This document shows, piece after piece, positions 1-5,760 of a stretch of 6,760 bases of DNA. Within the stretch, counting starts at the first letter, position 1. Each line of letters begins with the position of its first letter. Source of the DNA: Armatimonadota bacterium (GTDB lineage: Bacteria > Sysuimicrobiota > Sysuimicrobiia > Sysuimicrobiales > Kaftiobacteriaceae); contig JAIBHM010000104.1 of NCBI GenBank assembly GCA_020028535.1, positions 1-6,760 on the forward strand, in the 5' to 3' direction. A model generated the notes under the pieces. The model worked only from the letters and a program-made list of their open reading frames with translations, searched no databases and was not told the DNA's origin. Made by a program: the position numbers and the translations under genes.

Positions 1-683
1 GCCGCATCCACCGTGCCGACGATCTGTCCGCGCCGGAGGACGGTGATGCGGTCGGAGATCTCCAGCACTTCGTCCAGCTTATGGCTGATGAAGATGATCG
101 TCTTGCCCTGCTCGCGCAGGCGGCGAAGGTTCCCGAAGAGATCCTCCACCTCTTGTGGGACCAGGACGGCGGTCGGCTCATCGAGGATCAGCAGCTCCGC
201 CCCTCGGTAGAGCACCTTGATGATCTCCACCCGCTGCTGCTCGCCCACCGACAGCCGGCCCACCTTTGCGGAGGGGTCGAGGGCGAATCCGTACTGCTCG
301 CTGAGCTCCTTGACGCGCCGGTCTGCCTCGCGGATCCGCAGGCGGCCCAATCCTGCGGCCGGCTCACTGCCCAGGATGACGTTCTCGGCGACTGTGAACA
401 CCGGGATCAGCATGAAATGCTGGTGCACCATGCCGATGCCGAGATCGAGGGCCTTACGCGGGCTCTCGATGACCACCGGGCGCCCCCGGACGCTGATCGT
501 TCCGCTGTCCGGCTGGTACAGCCCGTACAGCGTCCGCATCAACGTCGACTTGCCGGCGCCGTTCTCGCCGACGATCGCGTGGATCTCCCCGACCCGCACC
601 GCGAGGTCGACGCGGTCGTTCGCGGTCACGCCGGGGAATCGCTTGGTGATCCCCTTGAGTTCGATGAAGGTATTTTCGTCCAT
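1..683 (-). CDS. ABC importer ATPase, nucleoside/BMP-type (YufO/NupO-like), N-terminal part
   Basis: This is the ATP-hydrolysing subunit of an ABC importer, acting at the inner face of the membrane. Only the first 227 residues are here and the frame stays open to the window edge. The translation starts MDENTFIELKGITKRFPGV and shows a complete first nucleotide-binding domain: Walker A GENGAGKS (39-46), Q-loop region MVHQHF (85-90), signature LSVGEQQRVEI (144-154), Walker B LLILDEPTAVL (164-174) and switch His201 in FISHK. The HQHFMLIP stretch and signature are typical of the double-domain ATPases (about 500 residues) paired with BMP-family binding proteins, so I expect a second ATPase domain and then two permease genes beyond the left edge. 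It lies 91 bases after the lipoprotein gene on the same strand, consistent with one transporter operon. The ATG (681-683) is the only plausible start before the conserved core. A purine-rich GGGGGAG sits just 1 base upstream, unusually close. RbsA/MglA-type sugar ATPases are the main alternative; the BMP neighbour favours nucleosides. Confidence 0.93.
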   Translation of the reverse strand, partial: MDENTFIELKGITKRFPGVTANDRVDLAVRVGEIHAIVGENGAGKSTLMRTLYGLYQPDSGTISVRGRPVVIESPRKALDLGIGMVHQHFMLIPVFTVAENVILGSEPAAGLGRLRIREADRRVKELSEQYGFALDPSAKVGRLSVGEQQRVEIIKVLYRGAELLILDEPTAVLVPQEVEDLFGNLRRLREQGKTIIFISHKLDEVLEISDRITVLRRGQIVGTVDA

Positions 684-691
684 GCTCCCCC

Positions 692-735
692 AAAGACAAG
701 GGGGTGAGGGTCAGTTTGGCCGACCCCCACCCCCT
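692..735 (-). terminator. Strong GC hairpin with U-containing tail: likely attenuator between lipoprotein and ATPase genes
   Basis: On the transcribed strand bases 735-722 and 712-699 form a 14-bp stem with a 9-base loop (721-713). It is mostly G-C, with one G-U wobble and no mismatch. The stem is followed directly by UUGUCUUU (699-692, the first U being the last stem base), a moderately U-rich run. This is the shape of an intrinsic terminator, but the tail is interrupted by G and C, so partial termination seems likelier than a full stop. It lies inside what should be one transporter operon, fitting an attenuator or a stabiliser of the upstream lipoprotein mRNA. A smaller, imperfect hairpin (stem 775-767 with 763-755, one mismatch and one wobble) begins at the lipoprotein stop codon. 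Confidence 0.6.
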
Positions 736-774
736 ACCTGCACCGTGATTATGTGGGGAACGCCTTGCGCACCC

Positions 775-1857
775 CTATTTGGGCAAATTCTGCAAGAATG
801 TTTGTAGCTGCGTTTTGTCCTCCGGGACCTTGATCTCCCCGGCGATGATCTTCTGCTTCAGCTCCTCGAGGCGGCCCTTGATGTCGGCGATCAGATTGCG
901 ATTGTAGTCGTTCTCAGCGTAGCCGACGCCGCCTTCGGCCAACCCGAAGATCCGGTACCCGCCCGTGTACGTGCCGTCGACAAATGCCTTGATCGTCTCG
1001 AAGACAGCCACGTCCACCCGCTTCGTCATGCTGGTCAGGATCTGCGGGCGCTGGTCTTCCTTCACGGTCAGGGACTGGTCCGCGTCAACCCCGATGGCGA
1101 GCCTCTTCCGCGCCAGGGCAGCCTCGAACACACCGATCCCGGTGCCCCCACTCGCGTGGTAGATGATGTCGGCTCGGCGGTCATACTGAGCGAGGGCGAG
1201 CTCTTTGCCCTTCACCGGGTCGCGGAACGCCTCGCCGGTGGTCCCGGCGTAATCACTGAGGACGCGGATGCTGGGCTTCACGTACCTGGCCCCGGCGATG
1301 TAGCCGACCTCGAACTTCTCGATCAAGGGGATCTTCATGCCGCCGACAAAGCCGATGACGTTCGCCGTGGATTTCAACGCGGCCGCGGCGCCGACGAGGA
1401 AGGAGCCTTCATGTTCTTTGAAGAGGAGGTCGGCGACGTTACTCTGATCGGTCAGGTCGGGGATGAACCCGTCAACCAGGCCGAACTTCACGTTGGAGAA
1501 CTCCTGCGACACGCGCTGGATGCTGTCGGTGAACAGGAACCCGATCCCGAAGACGAGGTCGAACCCCTCGTTGGCTAAGAGCCGCAGCAGCTCTTCGCGG
1601 TTCTCGCCGCCCGCCGTGGGCTCCAGATCGCGGGTCTCGATCCGGTCGCCGAACTCCTTTTGGGCCCGCTCCAATCCGGCGAACGCCATGTCGTTGAACG
1701 ACAGGTCACCGCGTCCGCCGACGTCGTACACAATGCCGACCTTGAGTTTCTCCGCCTGTGCGGGCTGTTGCGCCTGCTGGCGCATGCAGCCGGTGGCGAC
1801 CAGCAGGGTGATAACGATCAGACTGGCTGTGAGCAGCATTACTCGACGAATTCGCAT
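775..1857 (-). CDS. BMP/PnrA-family substrate-binding lipoprotein of an ABC importer
   Basis: This is the extracytoplasmic binding protein of an ABC importer, 360 residues from the chosen start. It opens with a positively charged N-terminus, a hydrophobic stretch (residues 7-20) and a lipobox ATGC with Cys24 as the lipidated residue (Ala at -3 is slightly atypical). A short Gln/Ala-rich linker (26-36) leads into the BMP domain. Family marks include GRGDLSFNDMAF (48-59), matching the usual G-x-GD-x-SFN block, GVDADQ (256-261) and SMTKRVDVAVFETIKAF (276-292). Characterised members (TmpC/PnrA of Treponema, YufN/NupN of Bacillus) bind purine or other nucleosides; that ligand is inferred here, not shown. 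An in-frame TTG at 1872 would add five residues, but it overlaps the ribosome binding site AAGGAGG (1869-1863), which sits 5 bases before the ATG at 1857, so the ATG is preferred. The ATPase gene follows after 91 bases. Confidence 0.93.
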   Translation of the reverse strand: MRIRRVMLLTASLIVITLLVATGCMRQQAQQPAQAEKLKVGIVYDVGGRGDLSFNDMAFAGLERAQKEFGDRIETRDLEPTAGGENREELLRLLANEGFDLVFGIGFLFTDSIQRVSQEFSNVKFGLVDGFIPDLTDQSNVADLLFKEHEGSFLVGAAAALKSTANVIGFVGGMKIPLIEKFEVGYIAGARYVKPSIRVLSDYAGTTGEAFRDPVKGKELALAQYDRRADIIYHASGGTGIGVFEAALARKRLAIGVDADQSLTVKEDQRPQILTSMTKRVDVAVFETIKAFVDGTYTGGYRIFGLAEGGVGYAENDYNRNLIADIKGRLEELKQKIIAGEIKVPEDKTQLQTFLQNLPK

Positions 1858-1884
1858 GGGGACCTCCTTCAAGGGTCAAGCCCC
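1858..1884 (-). promoter_or_regulatory. Ribosome binding site of the lipoprotein gene, partly inside a possible hairpin
   Basis: AAGGAGG (1869-1863) is a near-perfect Shine-Dalgarno sequence 5 bases from the ATG, and it decides the start against the upstream TTG. In the RNA, GACC (1877-1874) can pair with GGUC (1864-1861), and GGG (1883-1881) with CCC (1860-1858), separated by a 3-base bulge. This would hide the last two G of the Shine-Dalgarno and leave AAGGA in the loop. The binding site is clear; the hairpin is only a possible fold. Confidence 0.6.
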
Positions 1885-1931
1885 TCTCTTCACCACAAGC
1901 GGGGCGGTCTCCCGCCAGTAGCAGGACGCAA

Positions 1932-2008
1932 TTGGGATAAGGACGGAACCCCCACCGGCGCGGGCCCTTATGTTACCTTATCGTCCCTTGGTACATACCA
2001 AATCCCAA
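1932..2008 (-). other. Possible structured RNA: three helices meeting in a compact junction
   Basis: In the transcribed strand, UUGGGAU (2008-2002) is complementary to AUCCCAA (1938-1932), giving a 7-bp closing stem. Directly inside it, 2001-1988 forms a short hairpin (UUGGU/ACCAA, loop AUGU). Immediately after that, GGGACG (1987-1982) pairs with CGUCCU (1945-1940, one G-U). The helices are separated by 0, 0 and 1 bases. Inside the third arm CCCGC (1964-1960) can pair with GUGGG (1955-1951) across a GCCG loop. The segment CCUUAU (1942-1937) can instead pair with AUAAGG at 1981-1976 or 1971-1966, so alternative folds exist. It begins 2 bases after the ftsK stop. No known riboswitch class is matched, and short complementarities like these can arise by chance. 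Confidence 0.25.
1988..2001. repeat. Short inverted repeat (TTGGTA-2-TACCAA), possible operator
   Basis: Two 6-base arms, perfectly complementary and separated by 2 bases, lie 9 bases past the ftsK stop and about 130 bases before the lipoprotein ATG. The arm length and near-zero spacing fit a dimeric regulator site as well as an RNA hairpin (5 bp with a 4-base loop). No regulator gene is in the window and no family can be named from this site. Confidence 0.3.
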
Positions 2009-2009
2009 A

Positions 2010-4232
2010 TCATGTACTGGCTTTGCTCGTGCGAATGAGCTTCTCCAGTTCGTCAACCCCGACGAGTACTTCGCGGGGATTGCTGCCCTGCGTGGGACCG
2101 ACCACACCTTTCTCTTCCAGCTGGTCGACGATGCGGGCGGCCCGCACATAACCGATCTTCATCTTCCGCTGCAGCAATGAGACCGAGCCGTAGCCCGCCC
2201 GGACGATGAGCCGGCCGGCCTCGGCCAGAAGTTCATCCCCGTCGCCCTCTCCCTCACTGGTGGGCTTCCCCGCTTTCACGACTTCCTGATCGAAGACCGG
2301 CTTGCCCTGCGACTTCCACCACGTCACCAGCGCCTGGATCTCGCTGTCCGCAATGAACGCGCCCTGGGCGCGTACCGGCCGGGCCAGACCGATCGGCATG
2401 TAGAGCATGTCGCCTTTCCCGAGCAGCTTTTCGGCGCCGGGCATGTCGAGGATGGTGCGGCTGTCCACCTGGCTGCTCACGGCGAATGCGATGCGCGAGG
2501 GGATGTTGGCCTTGATCAGGCCGGTGATGACGTCTACGGAAGGCCGCTGCGTGGCCAGCACCATGTGGATGCCGGTGGCGCGGGTCATCTGTGCCAGGCG
2601 GCAGATGACGTCCTCGAAATCCGCGGGGGCGATCATCATCAGGTCGGCCAGCTCGTCGATGATGATGACGATGAAGGGCAGCCGCTCGCCGTCCGGGATC
2701 TGATTGTACGTTTGGATGTTCCGCACGCCGGATGCGGCAAACCGCTCGAAGCGCTCCTCCATCTCGCGCAGCATCTCCTTGAGCGCTCCGGCCGCGGCGC
2801 GTGGATTTGTCACGACGGGTGCAAGCAGGTGAGGGATGTTGTTGTAGTTGGTGAACTCCACCCGCTTGGGATCGATCATCAGCAGGCGTACGTCCAGCGG
2901 CGTGCAGCGAAACAGCAGCCCGGCGATGATCGCGTTCAGCATCACCGACTTCCCGGAGCCGGTTGCGCCGGCGATGAGCACGTGCGGCATCTCGGCCAGG
3001 TCGCCCAGGATCGGGTGGCCGGCGATGTCCTTCCCCAGCACGACCGTCAGCGGCGGGATCTGCCGCCGGTACTCCTCGGATTCGAGGATCTCCTTGATGT
3101 GCACGAGGGCAGTCTTCTGGTTCGGAAGCTCGATGCCGACCGCGGACTTGCCCGGAATGGGGGCTTCGATGCGCACGCTCGGTGCCGCGAGCGCGAGCGC
3201 GATGTCATTGGTCAAGCTGCTGATCTTCTGGACCCGCACTCCGGGAGCCGGCTGGACCTCGAAGCGGGTCACAACCGGTCCCTGCTCCCACCGCACGACC
3301 TTGGTCTCGACCCCGAAGCTGGCCAGGGTCTGCTCGAGCAGGCGCCCTACTTCGGCCGGATCAGCTTTTCCTTTGTTACGCATGCTGGGGAGGTCGGTCA
3401 GCAGCGAGATCGGCGGCAATTGAAAGCCTCCCGAGGGAACCTCGAGGGCCAGCGAACCCTGCTGGAACTGCCGTACAGCGGACTGCTGGATCGTCCCATC
3501 GCGCGCAGGTATTTCGGCGCCGTTCGGTACAGCCGCAGCCGGCGCAGCCAGGGCGGGCATCGAATCAGCGTCAATGGGCGCCGGTGCGGGCGCTGGTTCG
3601 GCCGGGAGCGGAAGCACGTCAGCCTCCCCCCCGCCCAGGCGGGTGAACACCGTGCGCGCTGTAAGCATAGCCGCTCGCAAAACGCCGCCCAGCCACAGGA
3701 CTGCCCCCGCAACGGTGGCAACAACCACTCTGGCGATAGCTGTGACTCCCGTCCAGATGGCCGCCATGAGCGCGGCGGAAGTCGAACCGCTCCACAGGAG
3801 CGCGGCAGCTACCGCGGCCAGGCCGACGATCAGCCATGCGCCGACCTGCCCAAACATCGTGCGGATGCCCCACACCAGTGCGGCGCCGACGACTCCACCC
3901 TGTTCTCCGGCGAGGCCCACCGCGAATTCGTCGCCACGGGGGATCTGCGAGTGATAAATGGCGATGCCGGTCAACATGCCGAGCATGATCGCACCCACGC
4001 GGCGACTGAACCGGGCCTGCCCACCGGCGATCGCGATCACAGCGCCAACGAGGAAGAGGATGAGTGGGATGAGCAGCGCGATGTCACCCAGCACAACTCG
4101 CTGCGCTCGTCCGAGGAGGACCGGCAGGCCGCGCGCTTCGGGGAGAAACGACAGCCCGAGCAGCAGCGCCGCGACGACCAGCAGCGCCCCGACACCCTGC
4201 CGTCGAGTGGACGAGTGCCTTCTACGTCCCAC
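2010..4232 (-). CDS. ftsK: FtsK/SpoIIIE DNA translocase
   Basis: This is a septum-anchored ATP-driven DNA pump that clears and orients chromosomes during division. At 740 residues it is close to SpoIIIE-sized members rather than the long E. coli FtsK. The N-terminus has hydrophobic segments at about 13-30, 49-70, 79-94, 115-147 and 150-184 (four or five membrane passes). A short Ala/Pro-rich linker follows (about 208-235), with no long repeat region. The motor has Walker A GATGSGKS (422-429), LLMIDPKRVEF (450-460), Walker B IVIIIDELAD (521-530) and the ATQRPSVDVITGLIKANIPSR block (560-580). The C-terminal gamma winged-helix (about 666-725) has GSVSLLQRKMKIGYVRAAR, the part that reads orienting DNA sequences and, in FtsK, touches XerD. 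All key residues are present. The start is GTG (4232-4230), 3 bases after the uppP stop, with a strong GGGGGAGG 6 bases upstream that overlaps that stop. It is last in the lysC-to-ftsK run. Confidence 0.97.
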   Translation of the reverse strand: MGRRRHSSTRRQGVGALLVVAALLLGLSFLPEARGLPVLLGRAQRVVLGDIALLIPLILFLVGAVIAIAGGQARFSRRVGAIMLGMLTGIAIYHSQIPRGDEFAVGLAGEQGGVVGAALVWGIRTMFGQVGAWLIVGLAAVAAALLWSGSTSAALMAAIWTGVTAIARVVVATVAGAVLWLGGVLRAAMLTARTVFTRLGGGEADVLPLPAEPAPAPAPIDADSMPALAAPAAAVPNGAEIPARDGTIQQSAVRQFQQGSLALEVPSGGFQLPPISLLTDLPSMRNKGKADPAEVGRLLEQTLASFGVETKVVRWEQGPVVTRFEVQPAPGVRVQKISSLTNDIALALAAPSVRIEAPIPGKSAVGIELPNQKTALVHIKEILESEEYRRQIPPLTVVLGKDIAGHPILGDLAEMPHVLIAGATGSGKSVMLNAIIAGLLFRCTPLDVRLLMIDPKRVEFTNYNNIPHLLAPVVTNPRAAAGALKEMLREMEERFERFAASGVRNIQTYNQIPDGERLPFIVIIIDELADLMMIAPADFEDVICRLAQMTRATGIHMVLATQRPSVDVITGLIKANIPSRIAFAVSSQVDSRTILDMPGAEKLLGKGDMLYMPIGLARPVRAQGAFIADSEIQALVTWWKSQGKPVFDQEVVKAGKPTSEGEGDGDELLAEAGRLIVRAGYGSVSLLQRKMKIGYVRAARIVDQLEEKGVVGPTQGSNPREVLVGVDELEKLIRTSKAST

Positions 4233-4235
4233 GCG

Positions 4236-5039
4236 TTACCTCCCCCATCCGATCAACACGATGACGCCGGCGACGATGCAGTACACTCCAAATCCCGCCA
4301 GTTTGCCTCGCCGGAGGGCGGTCAGCAGCCAGCGAATCGCCAGCGCGCCGGAGACGAGCGAAACGAGAAACCCTACAGAGAGCTGCATGGGAGTATATCC
4401 TAGTGCCGCCCCCAGCGGCAGGTCTTTCAGGCCGAACAGCCCGGCTCCCGTTACGGCGGGAATGGCCGCCAGAAACGAGAGGCGGGCAGCTTCATCCCCA
4501 CGCATTCCAACCCACATCCCGGTCGCGATGGTGGTGCCGGATCGCGAAATTCCAGGGATGATCGCGGCGGCCTGCGCCGCCCCGATGGCGAGGGCGTCCA
4601 GCGGCCGCGCATCCATCATCGTCCGCCGGCCCCGGTCCCGCGCCAGCAGGATGATGATCCCCGTCAGGATCAACTGCAGTGCCGTCCCGCGCAGCGATCC
4701 GAACATACGCTCAAAAGACCCGGCGAGCGCCAGCCCGATGGCGGCCGTGATGACCGTGATCAGGACGATGAGCCAGGCCAGCCGGCCGTAGGCGCGCGAC
4801 GCCTCCGAGCGAGGACGCAGCGGCATGGTCGCCCACCATCCCCCAATGAGCAGCCTGACGTCCTGCCAGAAGAGGATCACCGCGGCGACCGCCGTGCCCA
4901 GGTGCAGCACCGCTTCAAGCAGGATCCCGGGGCGTGAAATGCCGAGGAAGGTCTCGGCGAAGATGAGGTGGGCGGTACTGCTGACGGGCAGAAACTCTGT
5001 CAGCCCCTGGACCAGGCCCAGGATGACCATATCAAGCAC
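4236..5039 (-). CDS. uppP: Undecaprenyl-diphosphatase (BacA/UppP)
   Basis: This integral membrane phosphatase converts undecaprenyl diphosphate to undecaprenyl phosphate, renewing the lipid carrier for peptidoglycan and other wall polymers; extra copies give bacitracin resistance. At 267 residues it is the normal family length. The first signature is QGLTEFLPVSSTAH (11-24): Gln11 and Glu15 form the family (E/Q)xxxE motif, with Ser21 and His24 also in place, and the usual STGH reads STAH. The second signature, PGISRSGTT (162-170), supplies the conserved Arg166. Hydrophobic segments occur along most of the chain, including 84-106, 120-133, 186-205 and 218-240. The start is GTG (5039-5037): GGAG (5050-5047) lies 7 bases upstream, whereas the ATG at 5030 would be 16 bases away and would cut into the first helix. 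It lies 38 bases after the glycosylase stop and 3 before ftsK. Confidence 0.96.
   Translation of the reverse strand: MLDMVILGLVQGLTEFLPVSSTAHLIFAETFLGISRPGILLEAVLHLGTAVAAVILFWQDVRLLIGGWWATMPLRPRSEASRAYGRLAWLIVLITVITAAIGLALAGSFERMFGSLRGTALQLILTGIIILLARDRGRRTMMDARPLDALAIGAAQAAAIIPGISRSGTTIATGMWVGMRGDEAARLSFLAAIPAVTGAGLFGLKDLPLGAALGYTPMQLSVGFLVSLVSGALAIRWLLTALRRGKLAGFGVYCIVAGVIVLIGWGR
4239..4246 (-). promoter_or_regulatory. Ribosome binding site of ftsK, overlapping the end of uppP
   Basis: GGGGGAGG directly precedes the uppP TAA stop and lies 6 bases before the ftsK GTG. It supports the GTG as the true start and implies that ribosomes ending uppP are placed to begin ftsK. Confidence 0.7.
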
Positions 5040-5046
5040 ATGCGCG

Positions 5047-5050
5047 CTCC
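5047..5050 (-). promoter_or_regulatory. Ribosome binding site deciding the GTG start of uppP
   Basis: GGAG lies 7 bases before the GTG at 5039 and 16 bases before the alternative in-frame ATG at 5030, so the GTG start is preferred. It is in the 38-base gap (5040-5077) after the glycosylase gene, where I see nothing else. Confidence 0.55.
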
Positions 5051-5077
5051 GTCGAAAAGCACGACGTCAGGTTCGAT

Positions 5078-5758
5078 TCAACCGGGGGTGTTCTGCGCAC
5101 GCCGTGACCGTTCCTTCCGCTTCATCGGCGGCGCCGCCTGCGCGAGTCTCGCACGCGAGCTCCTGCGGCTGCTCCTGGCGCGGACCAGCTGGCCGAGCTT
5201 GAGGAAGTCTTGCTTCAGCGTTTCACGCAATTCCTGGCGGTGGAAGGCAGCCGCCGGATGAAACAGCGGCAGAATGATCCGGCCATCGTGCGCCAGCGCC
5301 CGGCCGTGGACCTCTGAGATCTTCCTGTTGGGGAAGAAGTATTCCAGCGCCACTCGACCCATCACCGCAACAATCTCAGGCTGGATAATCCGCAGCTGGT
5401 CATCGAGCCAGGCCCGGCACGCCACAATCTCCCCGGCCGTGGGGGCGCGGTTGTGTCCGGGCGGCGGTCCGATGAATGGCCGCGACTTCACCACGTTGGT
5501 GATGTACACTTCCCCGCGGCTGAGCCCGACCGAGGAGAGCAACGTGTCGAGGAGTCGCCCCGCCGTTCCTACAAAGGGTTGGCCCTGCACGTCTTCCTGC
5601 CGTCCTGGAGCCTCGCCGACGAGCATGACACGCGCGTCAGGGGGCCCGACGCCGGGGACCGCCTGCGTGCGCGTGGCCCACAGGGGACAGCGGCGGCATT
5701 TCCTGATCTCTTTGTGCAGCGCCTCCAGCGCGCGGGCTTTCTGCGACGGTGAGGGCAC
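5078..5758 (-). CDS. udg: Uracil-DNA glycosylase, family 4-like (variant iron-sulfur site)
   Basis: This enzyme removes uracil from DNA (from cytosine deamination or dUMP misincorporation) and so starts base excision repair. It has 226 residues. Family-4 marks in order: CxxC (Cys21, Cys24), GEAPGRQEDVQGQPFVGTAGRLL (48-70) containing motif 1, VYITNVVKSRP (84-94), NRAP (103-106), Cys114 in ACRAWL, and HPAAAFHR (167-174) with His167 of the last motif. Family 4 normally holds a 4Fe-4S cluster with four cysteines. Here the third, in the usual VVKCRP, is Ser92 (TCG), and the loop between third and fourth positions is 22 residues rather than about 16. Residues 192-226 are an Arg/Lys-rich tail beyond the usual domain end. 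The start is GTG, 2 bases after the dapA TAG, with no close Shine-Dalgarno (nearest GGGAG about 20 bases up), so translation probably depends on coupling to dapA. UdgX is an alternative, but Asn103 occupies the place of its reactive His. Confidence 0.9.
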   Translation of the reverse strand: MPSPSQKARALEALHKEIRKCRRCPLWATRTQAVPGVGPPDARVMLVGEAPGRQEDVQGQPFVGTAGRLLDTLLSSVGLSRGEVYITNVVKSRPFIGPPPGHNRAPTAGEIVACRAWLDDQLRIIQPEIVAVMGRVALEYFFPNRKISEVHGRALAHDGRIILPLFHPAAAFHRQELRETLKQDFLKLGQLVRARSSRRSSRARLAQAAPPMKRKERSRRAQNTPG

Positions 5759-5760
5759 TT

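Larger units (their letters stand above)
1858..2009 (-). other. 152-base intergenic leader between ftsK and the lipoprotein gene
   Basis: This is the longest gene-free stretch in the window, running from the ftsK stop to the lipoprotein ATG. It must carry any promoter of the transporter unit that lies outside ftsK, but I could not find a convincing -35/-10 pair: GATAAG (1982-1977) and TAACAT (1975-1970) resemble -10 boxes without a properly spaced -35. No U-tailed terminator for the ftsK operon is evident. Several complementary segments are present (entries at 1932-2008 and 1988-2001). There is also a 5-bp GGCGG/CCGCC hairpin closed by a GAGA loop of the GNRA type (1916-1903), with no U-run after it. 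No small open reading frame here looks real. Confidence 0.5.

Noticed and set aside
454..699. Minus-strand 81-codon open frame at the start of the ATPase region
   Set aside because: It is an alternative frame inside the ABC ATPase; the real frame (from 683) carries Walker A, signature and Walker B in order.
1858..1872. Upstream TTG start for the lipoprotein
   Set aside because: The five extra codons consist of the Shine-Dalgarno sequence itself; the ATG at 1857 has ideal 5-base spacing.
1895..1920. Resemblance of CUACUGGCGGGAGACCGCC to part of a ZTP riboswitch
   Set aside because: Only a few bases match and the conserved second half is not recognisable; a plain GNRA-loop hairpin explains the stretch.
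1858..2009. Sigma-70 promoter for the transporter genes
   Set aside because: -10-like GATAAG and TAACAT have no -35 at 16-18 bases; the nearest TTGGGA is 20 bases from GATAAG. Too weak to annotate.
2565..4403. Long plus-strand open frame (612 codons) antisense to ftsK and the end of uppP
   Set aside because: Its translation is low-complexity, rich in His, Arg, Asp and Gln, matches no family I know, and crosses the junction of two clear genes. It is the expected antisense shadow of GC-rich coding DNA.
3958..4791. Plus-strand open frame of 277 codons opposite uppP and the start of ftsK
   Set aside because: The composition is Ser/Arg/Pro/Ala-rich without motifs, and it overlaps two genes with intact catalytic signatures on the other strand.
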